This document shows, one piece after another, positions 47,597 through 58,800 of a stretch of 64,000 bases of DNA. The DNA is from Magnolia sinica. Lineage: Eukaryota; Streptophyta; Magnoliopsida; Magnoliales; Magnoliaceae. Position 1 is the stretch's first letter. Each line of letters opens with the position of its first letter. Both the position numbers and the translations under genes were made by a program. The DNA is taken from NCBI RefSeq assembly GCF_029962835.1, contig NC_080577.1, forward strand, positions 8,718,501 through 8,782,500, in the 5' to 3' direction. The notes beneath the pieces are model-generated. The model was not told the origin of the DNA, did not search any database, and saw only the letters and a list, made by a program, of their open reading frames with translations.

Positions 47597-48440
47597 TGTT
47601 GATGCAAAAATCTGGCCCACCCAAAATGTTGATGCAAAAAATCTGGTCCACCTTCACTAAGCTGCTGACCTTCCGAGCACCTGCACAATAGGAGAAAGGC
47701 AATGGAGACCCTAGCTAGAGTAGGGGACCCTCCGATGCCTAAGTCAGGCTAGGAATCTGGGTCTAGTGGTGTAGAAGGGTTTTAGGTGAGAGATTTTGTG
47801 TACCTCTTCCGATAGATGGGTCCCTTATTTATACTATTCATAGGACAGGGTGGCCCATCATCTTAGGCACGATCTCAGCCATCAGGCGAGATGTGCGTAG
47901 GCGATGATGTCACCAGTTACCCCAGAATCGTGGGTCTAGCGATTATTTTTGTCGTGCATTACTGGAGGAGATCATGCATCTAGCTTATCTGGTCGAACCC
48001 TCCCAGTCGAACAAAGACGGTCCGAGCTGAGCTTCTCCGAGCCGAGCTCTGTCGAACAGCTGAGGACAACCTAGACTGGGCTCGCCAGAACTTGACTTGG
48101 TCACTTAACCGAAGACGGTTCGAGTTGATCCAACCGCGCCTATCTCAACCCAAGTTATGGCTCAGACCTAACTTGTTCGATCGCTCTAGCTATTCCTTGA
48201 CAATCCTTTGGTCGAATCAAATCACCTAGTTCTCGATAAGTGTGAGCATTCAGTAGTTTGAGATCTCATTATGCTGAGAACTATATTTGTAAACTTCATG
48301 CCGGTTCCTTTCAGTAAAACATCTCAGGAACAAACGTTCATCTAGCTGAGCTGACCTCAAAGGTGGTTTGGTCGAGCCACCCTTAAACATGGCCAGGCTA
48401 GGCTGACCTTGAAGTGGTCGGATTATATTTTCCCATAACA
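47597..48440 (-). mobile_element. Gypsy-type solo LTR (minus orientation) with ATTAA target duplication
   Basis: 844 bp with ends TGTTGATGCAAAAATC and TTTCCCATAACA, flanked by ATTAA at 47592-47596 and 48441-48445. On - the TATA-like word AGTATAAATAAGG is followed by CCTGACTTAGGCATCGGAGG, the gypsy R/U5 signature. The first 30 bp are duplicated in tandem (second copy at 47627). One LTR between target duplications means a solo LTR. Confidence 0.82.
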
Positions 48441-49267
48441 ATTAAAATTATTAAAGGTATTGGGTTGGGCAGAATTGGATTATTTGGCACAACCCATTCA
48501 TAATTTGGGTTGGGTTTAGTAGGGTTGAATCTGACCCGTTTACTTAAATGTAACCCAAGCTATTGCTACCCAGTTCATCAGAAGATTTTTTTATTGTTTT
48601 TATTTTTTACACACCACATTGGCACCCAATAGCATCATCTTAGTGTTGAAACAGAGCTTGTCTACTACTGAGCCATGGAGCTTGACCCATACCAAAAGAT
48701 TGACCTAACCCTGTTACTTAAAATGGAGCCCAACCTGATCTGCTACTCAATTGACCAGAAAGCTAACCTAATTCAAATGGAGCTTGACCCTGACCCGTTA
48801 CTCAATTGATGGAAGGAAAACCTATTTCATTTATTTAAATTGGAGCCGGAGTCCAACCCAATACTCAGTTGATCAAAAGATTAATCTAAGCCATGTACTT
48901 AAAATGGGGCCCGAGCCTGACTCGCTTCTCAATTGATCCCAACGCTAACCAAACCAATACACTTAAAATGGAGCTCGGAGTTCGAGGCCTGACCAGCTAC
49001 TCAGTTGACGTGACTTAACCTATTTACTTGAAATGGATCCTAAGCCCAATCAGTTTACATTTGACTGGAATGCTAACTTAACTGATTTACTTAAAATGGA
49101 GCCCAAGCCCCGCCCAACACTCAGTTGAACGGAAGGCTGATCTAACCCATTTAATTAAGATGGAGCCCGAGCCCAACCCGCTATTCAGTTGACTGAAATG
49201 GGTACCTAACTCATTTACTTATATGGAGCCTGAGTCTAACCTGTGACTAAAATGATCGGAAGGTAAA

Positions 49268-49604
49268 CCCAGGGGTGCACATGGAACCAATAGAACCGGT
49301 ACACCAGGCGGGACCGATCAGACCACATGTTTTGGTCTAGTGCTGAAGTGCACCAGTTTCGAATCCGATTCTGAAAATCAAAGAACCGGTTAGTTTGATT
49401 CGATTCTTGGTTTAGAGTTCTGCAGAACTGAACATGGAATCGGATCCCTTGATATATATATAAAGCTATACCATTCGTCAAATGGATCACAAACACAAAT
49501 AGACATGGGCAGTAAAATCATTTTGTGAACATGAAAGGGTCATAAAAACAAACCACGACAAGATTACTGTATGTGAAAATTTCCAATAGAGGAATCTGGA
49601 CTAG

Positions 49605-49671
<67 letters not shown>

Positions 49672-49908
49672 TGTAAATAGGCTGGATTATAAAAACGAAC
49701 CATACAATTGGATTGGATTATAAAATGCCTGGGACTGTAAAACCGAACCGGACCGAACTAGTTTTTTACTGTCCAGTTCTAATTCGGTTCTAGGGTGCAA
49801 ACCGTCCGGTTTCGGTTCTAGTTTTCTTGGAAATATTGGGAACGGTTCAGTTCCGATTTTAACCTGGAACCGGACCGATCCAAACCGTGTGCACGCCTAG
49901 ATTAACCT
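49268..49908. mobile_element. Inserted MITE with GGTGCACA ends, containing AT microsatellite
   Basis: Interrupts the 65-bp minisatellite. Ends AGGGGTGCACATGG and the inverse of CCGTGTGCACGCCTAG are imperfect TIRs. The interior repeats GAACCGG/CGGTTC words in both orientations, as in hAT-type MITEs with a GTGCAC end. A target duplication is not clear because the host is itself repetitive. Confidence 0.6.
49607..49669. repeat. TA microsatellite, 63 bp
   Basis: Uninterrupted (TA)n of about 31 units. Confidence 0.97.
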
Positions 49909-50063
49909 AACCCATTTACTTAAAACGGAGCCCGAGCCTGACCCGATACTCGCTTGATCGAAGGCTGACCTAACCCATTTACATACAATGGAGCCCGAGC
50001 CCTAGCCACTGAGTTGACCGGAAGGCTAACCCGACACAGTGGGAGTAGATTGAGAAGGTGAGG

Positions 50064-53000
50064 ATGGCTTGCCGTGGCCTCTCCTCGCCATTTCATGCCT
50101 ATGCCTATTCTAATAATAAAAAGCATCATCGGCATTCCTTACCAAAGCAGATTCAATCTCCTATCAATAGAAATCTACTCTCTCTGCAATCGTCTCCTGG
50201 AATTCCATCAGCAGTAGTCATCACCAGAGCTGCAGCTTCAACTGCCATGGACTCCGATGAAAGAAGAGCAGAAACTATCTCTGAAAACCCTCCAATGAAG
50301 CTTCTGTTCGTCGAGATGGGCGTTGGATATGATCAGCACGGGTGATTTCTCTGGAATCATGCTTGAATTTCTGTATTCAAAGAGCTCTTTAATTACCTCT
50401 CTCTCCATTTCTATCTCTGTAACAGGCAAGATATTACAGCTGCGGCGATGCGCGCGTGCAAGGATGCTATTTCTTCCAATTCGATTCCAGCTTTCAGAAG
50501 CGGTACGAATTTTTTCCCCTTCTTTTTTCTTTTTTTTTTTTTTTTTTTTTTCGATTTTGGGTTGGCGGTGGGTTTTGTTTGGTTTTCTTGTGGGAATTGA
50601 ATTTGGTAGTGTCTGGGTTTTGCGTTTTTGTTTAGTTTGGGAGTTGGGTTTGGAAAACTTGTGGCCAGATATGGGATTTCAAGTGTTGTTTGGGGACTTT
50701 GGGTTTTATCATCTTCCGGGAATTGGTTTTTTTGCTTCTGATTTAGATCAGTTTTGTTATGATTACGAAGATTTTTTGAGTATCAAGTTTCGAATTCAAT
50801 TGGGTTTCATTTCTGTTTTAGGGCCTGTTTGGATGCCTGTAAGTTGGGTAAGTGGGAAGTGACTTACAGGGAAGTCACTTACAGGTGGTGTTTGGGGGAG
50901 AAAAATCACCTGTAAGTCACTTACAGGCAAATCTACCAAAAAACTGCAGGGGGATGGGGGTGGGAAGTCACTTCCCTGTAAGTCACTTACAGGCTCAACG
51001 GTCAGATTTTTAAAAAGAGGGGAAGAGGGAGAAACGCACCAACTCACCAACCACCATTATAGCCATGAAGCTCCAGCCAATGAAGAAGAAGCACCAGCCA
51101 TTGAAAACGACAATCTCTCTCCGTCTCTGCAATCTCTCCCCCTCACTCTCTACAATCTCTCTCCATCTCTGCAGTCTCTCCCCCTCCCTCTCTGCAATCT
51201 CTCTCCGTCTCTGCAATCTCTCCCCCTCCCTCTCTGCAATCTCTCTCCATCTCTGCAATCTCTCGCTACAGTTACCGCCTTCCGTCTCCTCCTCCTAAAA
51301 CGGTAGGTTTCATCTACCCTTTTTTTCTCTGTTGAAAACGGAAAGCATCGCGTGCTAAGTAATCAGTAAAATCTGTGGGATCCACCATGATATATGTATT
51401 TGATCCACACTGTCCATCCAATTTAATACTTAATTTTAAATCATAATCCTAAAAATTAGCTATAACCAAAGGTCAAGTGGACCACAACATAAGAAATAGT
51501 GTGAATTGAGTGTATACCGTTGAAAATTTTTGGGGGGCCATAGAAGTTATGGATCAAGATGATTTTTTTTTTTTCCCTTCATCCAGGCGTTTGTGATCTT
51601 ATGAACATGTTGGATGACAAATAAAGATCTCTATGAGAACTAGAAAGGTTTCAACGATCCGATCAGTATTTCCACTGTTTCCTATGGTATGGCCCACTTG
51701 AGCTTTGGATATTCTTAAATTTATGGCTCAACGTCTACATCTAGATGAAAAAAAATGATGGACGGATTGGATAAGCCGTATACATTTATAGTGGGCCCAA
51801 CTGAATTTACTTAGTATAAAAAAAGTATAGCAACAACTCAGTACGCAGTCTGATGATGTGTTACCCTTGTCGTGGGCCCACCATGATGATGTGTTATATA
51901 TCCACTCCGCCCAACCGTTTCTCCATCGGGGATTTTTGGCCCACCTTGCTTGTGTTGCCAGGTTTTTCACGGAGGAAGAAATGGCATGTTAAAATATGCT
52001 GCAGTTTCTCCATCAGGGATTTTAGGCCCACCTTGCTTGACATTTCTAGATGGTTTGGATTTTCTAGTTTGCATGGACTGTGGGGCATTTCCATTCATAG
52101 TAGACGCCCATTGAGATTTGATTGGTGGGACGTATGCTTACAGTGTAAGTTTTCATTGGCCAACAACCATAGTTCCCTTATATGGACCAGTGGCCTAGAT
52201 CAGAAAACCATGAATGCATCATGTATCTGGTACATAAATCCTATTTATTCTTATATATCCTATTTATTCTTATGGCCCTTGCAACTAAGGCCATTGTTCA
52301 AATGGACCCACTATGGATGGACCATGTCCCAATTCTTCACTAGATCATTAATAACTGTTCAACTGCAAATATCCACGGTACATTTAATTCTTGATTTCTA
52401 TAACTGGAGCCATGGTTCAGCAATCCAGATGAATAGGCCGCGGTAGGGCTGACCATGGATAGCATTTCTTCAGTTTAATGCGGGCCATTGATGTACACTT
52501 TGAAATAAGTCCTATTCAAAGGAATGAATGGTTGGAGAGGATGATTCCCAAGTAAAAAGTTTTAAATGTAATTTCCATAGTTAAAGAAGACATTGGTAAT
52601 GTAATTTAATTAGTAGATTTTCTATTAATGTTTTTAAGTTTATTCTCAATGCTTAAATTGAGTTATTACTCCATACTATAGATATTTTGAATACGTGGGC
52701 CCACTTTTATAGCCCACTTGATGATTGGTTTAGCTTAATAATTATCTCAAATATTCATCTCGATGGGCTTAATAAAATAACATATTTGATCCCACTTTTT
52801 TTAATATGATTATAACATTTTAAAATGATTCCCCAATCTAAGCTCTGCTCGATGTGAATATTCAGCTTTCTACCTGTAAGTAACTTACAGGTCATCCAAA
52901 CAGAAAAACTAACTTACCTGTAAGTGACTTACAGCTTACATCGAAACAGGTTACCTGTAAGTAACTTTCACCTGTAAGTGACTTACAACTTAAAAGAACT

Positions 53001-56000
53001 TACAGGCATCCAAACAGGCCCTTAGTTTAGAAATGGGTTTTGTTGTTTATAATGGTATGTATGTTTTGATTGGGTAATTCGGAAAATTGGATTCAATAGA
53101 TTATTGAAATATTGCTCTGTGTGTGTGTGTGTCTTTCGAGAACAATTGGCTTAAAGATTGAAGGATAGAACATGTGATGGAGTGTTGCAGGGGCAATTCC
53201 TGGTGTTAATACCGATCAGATGAAGCTTCAGATAAAGCTCGGAGTCCCTCGATCTACCCAACAATTTCTGGACATCGAGAAAGTCAAATCTGTCTTCCCT
53301 TAGTGAGTATTGCAGCAACCACAAATGTTTAATCTCCTCCAAATGTTTTGCATTTTCTGATAAATTGGATATACAATGTGGTAAAATTAAAAGGGGTTTG
53401 AAACAGAGGCCAATGCCTGTAAAAAGGGCAATTGAATTGGTAGCATATATGCAGAGTACATAATCAATTACAATTCTTTCCAAAATTGGGTGGGTTATTA
53501 GTGCTAGAACTTCCACAGGCATGTGATATATACACTATATAGGAAATGAAGAGAGAGCCAATTGTACCTCAAGAAATTTAGGAAAGATAGGCCAAAGAGG
53601 AGACCCCCTCTTTAACAATCTGATTGAAATTTGGGAATTCCATTCAATTCTAGTCGTAACCTTGTTTAAATTCAGCCCATTGCAAAAACCTCAGCTAGCT
53701 GTCATCATTACTTTTGCTGGTGTGGTTTTTGTGCAGATGATGTGGTCCTTTTATTTTTCCACGTTTTTGAGAACTGGCCTTGTATCCTTTAAGCATAGCT
53801 ACATGACATGGTTTTTTGGACAATTCAGTTCTTATTAAAGTGTCGTTTGATGAACTGAAAACTAATTCAAGTGCCGAATTGTAATTTTGAAATAATTTTA
53901 GAGATATTTTGAAAAGAAATTCTAATGCACTACCACTTTCAGCATTTGGTCTTTAGCATTAACTGAAGGAAGGGAAACTGAAAAAAAAAATAAAAATAAA
54001 AATAAAAAATAAAATAAAATAAAAATGTGTCCCATATTTTTAGTGAAAATTAATTTAAGCACTTAATAAGTTGGATTTGTCAAATAATCTGAATAAGTGA
54101 AAATCATTGAAAATATCAAATTTTAGTGATAAACGTTGAAAATAAATTTTATCAAATGGCCCTCAAGTGTATTGCCTTTTATGGTCACGATCTCATTAAA
54201 GGAAGACATTTTGGAATTCTGAGTTTAGGAAATCTGTGGAAGGTTTGAAGTGAAAGAAATGGGATTAGTTTGATGAAATTGATGTACTAAATTTGGTTTT
54301 AAATATATTTAGCAATCTGCGGTTCCATAAGCAAATTCGCTTAGTGGATTGGTGAAATTGATGAGGGGAAATTATGCTTAGCGACAAAAGTTCGAAGAGT
54401 CTCCAGCTCCATAGTTGAGTTGGTAGAGATACTCCCCTATGCGGGAAAGATGCGGGCTCAAGTCGCACCGACGCACCTTTGGTATAAGGTGAAACACAAA
54501 ATAATAACAATAATAATAATAAGATTTACACCTCCAAATGCCCTAGTGAATGGTCTGTTGACTTGTTGGAAGGAGAATTATAGTAGGTTGAAGTTTCATA
54601 TCTATGTTCTAGTGATGTAGGACAATTAACCACTTGCTCTAAAAGATTAAACTGATAGAGCATAGCGAATTAATTCCTTTATCTCATAACCCAGGCCCCA
54701 CATCCATAGGTTAGGTCCTTGGCCAAACCCTCATTGTGGCCCCAAAATCCATGGGTTCCGCCCCCTCGTGGGCCTCAAATCACATGGGTTCCGCCTCACA
54801 CGAGCCACCCACCTCACACGAGGCTGCCCACCCTGAGTGTGTCACCGCATCCCACAAGCCACCCCACTCGAACCCGGTGTGAAAATGCCCATGTATTAAT
54901 CACCCCTGGTGAAGAGTCTCGAACACAAGACTTCCCACTCTGATACCAATTTGATGCAGGATAATTAACCACATGCTCTAAAAGCTCGAACCGGTAGAGC
55001 ATGAACAATTAATCCCTTTATCTCATAGCCTAGGCCCCACATCCATGGGTTAGGTCATCGGCCGAACCTTCCTCGTGGGCCCCAAATCCATAGGTTCCGC
55101 TCCCCAAGTGTGCCCCCGCATACCACAAGCCACCCTACTTGAGCCCGGTGTGAAAATGCCCTCGCATTATCTAGTCTTAGAGACACATTTATTGTCAACC
55201 ACTTTCAAGTTTCAACCAACAATTGTATCCTACTTGTGAGGAACAAGCTACATAGGATGGCAATCTAAGTGTTCTTTGCAACACAATTGCTCTACTACAA
55301 CTAAGGTGGAATCATCACTTGGCTTCCATCAACTTGATCATCCTCAACTTTCCATTTGAAACTTTTTGAATTCCATTATAATCCCTAGCTTGTGTTCGAG
55401 CCACATATATGTTGATCCCCTAGTTCAGAGTGCTACTCAGACAAACAAGGGCCTGGTGCTAGTGACCATGGTGAGAAATGGATGAAGGAAACATCTCATT
55501 TTACAATAGCTGGCATGATAATCAACTGGATGCATGAAATGAATGTGAGAAAGGGCAAGAAATGTGGGTACGTGCACGGGAACGGGTTTCCCAGTGACTA
55601 TGGTGTTTCTTTTGTAGAAACTGAATCTTAGCTCATGTTTCCACTTATTATAAGTTTCCGTAGACTTTTATTAAAAATATTTTTAGACAAGCATTGTAAG
55701 GCTGTATTTTAGATTTTCTTGCAATGGTTACAAGGTCAAACCATCAGTTTAGAAACTACGACCACTCAAGTTATAGCTTTGGATTTAAGATTGACAGAAA
55801 TGTGAATGGGAATATGTCTAAGTTTGATACTGATACAAATCTGTCATTAGGTACAACTTGGGTTGGGTCAACCCAAACTTGATTGGCCCAACCTGAATTT
55901 TAGTTTGGCTTGGGTGAAGGTTGGGCTGGGCTTGGGTTGAGGCCTCAAGCAACCTGACCCAACCAACCCAACCTTTGCAATTATGCATTACATGTCCATA

Positions 56001-57871
56001 TGACTTATGGCTAATATATATGATCCATTGATGATATTATTCGATAGTCAGATGCTTGATTTTATGTGTTAGTTTTCTAGTTGCGGGTTTTTACCTCCCA
56101 ACTCAAATTGTGGTAGGGTTGAATAGTCTGTAGCTTCAAGTAGTGTCTAGGTTTGGGTTGTGCATCTGGCTGACTCCTCTTGAGTTTGGGTTGGCTTGGG
56201 TTGACCCACAACTCGACCTGACCTACCTGAGTTTCACAGTCTGTCATGCTTGTTTAAGTTTTCAACCCATTTGCTGAATATTCTCTAGTGCATTGTACTC
56301 GTAGTTGTAGAACTTGTTCACTTGACTAGAAATTTGGTCAACTTTTAAGTGTTTATTCCGTTTTGTAATTCCTTCATGCTCAGCGGGCTTCTCTATCACT
56401 GCATGGTCTGGACATCAGCTGTTTGCAAATTCCCTTTGTGCGTACTGCAGAATAGTTGTGGTAAGGTGCAGTTTGGGGCATGACTTTGATAGCATGCAAG
56501 TCATGTTGGTAATCATGTATCAGTGATACTACTATTTTGTATAACCAACTACTTTGAACATTACCTTTCATGTGTGTGGTAGGGGTGGCAAAGGGTCAAG
56601 TTCCAGCTGAGTTGGGTTCAGCCTAAACCCCGCCCATTTACTAAACAGGAATAAGAATTGTAACCGAACCCAACCTGCAGCCCATTACTTATGGCTTGAT
56701 CCAACCGGACACACCTAAAATTCATCAAGCCAGAGCTTGGCCTGACCCCAAACCATTCAATAGTAATTGGGTCAGGCTCGATTGATCTAACTTGATCTGT
56801 CATGACCGAACTCAGGTTTCAGAATGGAATATGAGGCTGTGTACGCACATCCTAGTCCAATTAGGGGATACATACATACATAAATCATCTAGACTTTTTT
56901 CTTTATTTTGTTTTGGATCTTGGGTAAGGTCGGGTGGGCAGACACAACTTTGGTGAACCGACCATTTAAAATCCAATCCCAAATTGCTAGGAGAAAGGTT
57001 AAGATGATGATGAATTTAGTTTTGGAGTTCATTATTTAATTATGCATGGCATTTTTCTTATTGTACTACACTAACATTGTAATGAATAATGTCTATACAG
57101 GATGTTTAAATATTGAGTTGAGTCTTTGAATTAACCTTATGATTCCCCAAGTAAACCTGGCTGGCATTTGGTTGTGCGGAGCTTCTGGGTTCTTGAATTG
57201 AATACTGAAGGAGTTTTCTTTTCTTTCTTTTTCCTTTTTTTTTTTTTTTTTTAAATTTTTTTTTTTTTTTAATGGAATGCTGAAACTTTTACTAAGAAAA
57301 AGAAAAAAGAACAATGAAGTCTAGGTATCCATCAAGGCAATGGATGGTGGCTGCTGATTACAAAAGAAGGCCTCGAAATGCTTCTTTTTGCCTAGGAATC
57401 CACCATCAATTTTGCCTCCCTAGCATCTACTACAAATAAAGTTTGCCCCACAGCAACCCTTCCTAGCAATAGCCCGTATACTTTTCCTACAAATAGTTGA
57501 TTATTGCACAACGTCATTTCCCATACTTCTTCAATCCCTCGATGTCAGGCCTATTCTATGTATCCATTTTTTTCCACCTACACATCGTGATGAAAATGCA
57601 CAAATCAGATGCATGCTGGTCTGGTTTTAGTAAGTACTGAAATCATATGATTGTTTCTTAGAATAATGAAAAAGGTTATTATAGATAAGGTTTATTAAAG
57701 AAGATGGTTTTCTTATTTGCTATTTGTTTCGTATGGTGCAGCGGTAAAATTGTGAGTTTTGAAGTTGTAGATGGTGGATTAATTTGCTCAAGTGGCGTCT
57801 ATCTAGAAGCAATGGGTGACAAAAATGATGATTGCTATGTTGTCAACGCTGCAGTTTATGTTGGTTATTAG
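50064..57871 (+). CDS. Lin0512-family conserved protein (TIGR02058 type), four exons, probably plastid-targeted
   Basis: Exons: 50064-50341, 50426-50502, 53191-53302 and 57742-57871. All introns are GT-AG, phases fit throughout, product 198 residues. Residues 1-77 are a basic/Ser/His-rich extension (MACRGLSSPFHAYAYSNNKK...) that could be a plastid transit peptide. From residue 78 the conserved core starts MKLLFVEMGVGYDQHG, then QDITAAAMRACKDAISSNSI, MKLQIKLGVPRS, VKSVFPYG and MGDKNDDCYVVNAAVYVGY to the end. This is the whole length and order of the small Lin0512 family found in bacteria and plants, whose function is unknown. The start is the first ATG in frame; a GTG frame six bases upstream is not a plant start. 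Exons 3 and 4 are 4.4 kb apart and exons 2 and 3 are 2.7 kb apart, mostly because of transposons. The phase-split Gly, Gly and Tyr codons at the junctions support the exon ends. Confidence 0.85.
51113..51265. repeat. ~42-bp CT-rich minisatellite
   Basis: Three to four copies of a unit containing CTCTCTCCGTCTCTGCAAT and CTCTCCCCCTC, inside the 2.2-kb insertion. Open frames on both strands here encode only the repeat. Confidence 0.85.
51341..51865. repeat. Mutator-like foldback nested in the 2.2-kb element
   Basis: Left end GAAAGCATCGCGTGCTAAGT with GGGATCCACCATGATATATG; inverted right end CATCAGACTGCGTACTGAGT with GGGCCCACTATAAATG. Same order of inner words as 35691-36244. Target duplication not clear. 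Confidence 0.6.
54403..54525 (+). mobile_element. tRNA-derived SINE in intron 3
   Basis: A-box-like TAGTTGAGTTGGTAGAG followed 30-35 bp later by a B-box-like GCGGGCTCAAGTCGCA, ending in (AAT)n at 54500-54521. The order and spacing fit a Pol III internal promoter. Absent from the duplicate at 44.4 kb. Confidence 0.65.
54614..55175 (-). mobile_element. TRIM-like miniature LTR element
   Basis: Two direct repeats, about 54616-54902 and 54955-55173, both opening (on +) TGNAGGANAATTAACCAC and closing near GGTGTGAAAATGCCC. They are separated by only about 52 bp. On - that spacer reads TTGGTATCAGAGTGGG right after one repeat: TGGTATCAGAG is the tRNA-iMet primer binding site used by plant retroelements, and a purine tract ACCAGGGG precedes the other repeat. 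Possible 5-bp target repeats CTAGT lie at 54609-54613 and 55171-55175. It encodes no protein, as is normal for TRIMs. The right LTR has lost about 65 bp relative to the left. Confidence 0.72.
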
Positions 57872-58450
57872 CACTTTTTGTTTTGGGAATTGATCTTCAC
57901 TTCCCAGAAGGTCAGCTTTCACTTCTCTTTACATGATCAAAGAGATTTGTTTTCTATGATTCTCTAGTAATTGAATTTGTTTTCAGCACATAATAGTGAT
58001 CTCGTATTTTCAGCATGTTTTCTTTTAAGGTTGTTTTATTCATCCTTAAGGATCAGTTATTCAATAGTAAAGTCTGAATGAGGTTTAGAATACATCTGTG
58101 AGTCAACTGAGAATGCCACACCATATGGAATCTTAATCTCAGAATGTGGAAATGAATTGTAGTAAATGAGAACTCCCCACATCTTGTATTGTCACACCAC
58201 TGCTTCTCTACCCATCTTTCTTCCTGTTCTTTCAGAAACTACTTTAACAAGTCATGTAGGTTGAAGTGGGCCAAAGTCATATGCAGGATCAGAAGTCCTA
58301 AAGAGGCAAAAGCTCAAACAATAGGCTTTTTAGACTATATTGGCCCCATGCTTATACTTACGTATGCTTTAAGCCTAGGAGGCCTTATTTTTTGGGTGTT
58401 AGTACGTTTTGTTTAGAGAAGTGGGCTTTTGTTTTGGGTGCATGTTGTTG
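57872..58450 (+). other. 3' flank of the Lin0512 gene
   Basis: No gene seen. It probably contains the 3' UTR; no polyadenylation signal stands out clearly. Confidence 0.4.
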
Positions 58451-58479
58451 TTTGGGATTTAATGATCTAGAAATGCCTC

Positions 58480-58800
58480 GGGGAGTTTATCAGTTGGAGA
58501 AGCATCTCAAACCGGGGAGAGCGGAAGGTTTTGTGGAATTATGCTGTTTGTTGGGAGATTTGGAAAGAGAGGCATAGTATAATTTTAAGGATGCCAAGTA
58601 TCTCAATTATGGAATGAATGACTTAGTAGCGCGGGGTAATGCTTGTGTTGACTTCCCTCGGTTAAACAAATTGTTTAACCAGGAGGTCTGGGCTTTTTCT
58701 ATTAGTGTTTTTTGTTTTCCAGTTCAGTTCGGTATTTCCACCTTGCGGCTCTTTAGGATTAATGAAACTGCAGTTCCTAATTTTTTTTATTTTTTTTAAA
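58480..58800 (+). pseudogene. LINE (L1-type) 3'-end fragment
   Basis: One frame reads WNYAVCWEIWKERHSIIF (about 58534-58590), the conserved stretch near the C-terminus of plant L1-type reverse transcriptase proteins (usually AICWxIWxERNxRIF), then continues for about 60 residues with a stop. It ends in T/A-rich sequence near 58800. Only the last part of the element is present, as usual for 5'-truncated LINEs. Confidence 0.5.

Larger units (their letters stand above)
48650..50035. repeat. ~65-bp minisatellite reaching the start of the Lin0512 gene
   Basis: About a dozen degenerate copies of a unit with the consensus words ACCCATTTACTTAAAATGGA, GCCCGAGCCCGACC, ACTCAGTTGACCGGAAGGCT (48650-49265 and 49908-50035). 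It is split by an insertion at about 49268-49908. The last copy ends about 30 bp before the ATG at 50064. Confidence 0.8.
50821..53021. mobile_element. 2.2-kb PIF/Harbinger-like non-autonomous element with TTA target duplication
   Basis: Ends are GGGCCTGTTTGGATGCCTGT and its exact inverse ACAGGCATCCAAACAGGCCC, i.e. TIRs of at least 25 bp continuing as GTAAGTCACTTACAGG repeats. TTA lies on both sides (50818-50820, 53022-53024). The duplicate at 41.7-41.9 kb lacks it and reads straight through from the T tract to GTTTAGAAATGGG, so it is an empty site. The interior holds a CT-rich minisatellite and another foldback but no transposase. Confidence 0.85.
50503..53190 (+). other. Intron 2 of the Lin0512 gene
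   Basis: Donor GTACGAAT, acceptor GAGTGTTGCAG. A poly-T tract lies at 50527-50551. About 2.2 kb of it is one inserted element (50821-53021); without that element the intron would be about 480 bp. The long open frame at 50323-50862 and the 197-residue frame at 51853-52446 are composition- and repeat-derived. Confidence 0.75.
53303..57741 (+). other. Intron 3 of the Lin0512 gene
   Basis: Donor GTGAGTATTG, acceptor TATGGTGCAG, 4.4 kb. The first part (to about 55930) is the parent of the 42.8-44.86 kb duplicate. It contains an A-rich run (53980-54025), a SINE, a TRIM-like element, GGGTTGGG/CAACCCAAC-rich repeats (55850-56240, 56590-56830) and poly-T tracts (57226-57270). No independent gene seen. 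Confidence 0.7.

Noticed and set aside
50323-50862. 179-residue frame next to Lin0512 exon 1
   Set aside because: Overlaps exon 2 in another frame and owes its length to a poly-T tract (Phe run). The spliced gene explains the region better.
51853-52446. 197-residue open frame on +
   Set aside because: Lies inside the 2.2-kb PIF-like insertion, has no transposase motifs and contains foldback words (TGGGCCCACCATGATG). Chance frame.
54614-55175. Simple tandem duplication of a spacer
   Set aside because: The sequence between the repeats has a tRNA-iMet primer binding site and a purine tract in the right order, so a TRIM fits better.
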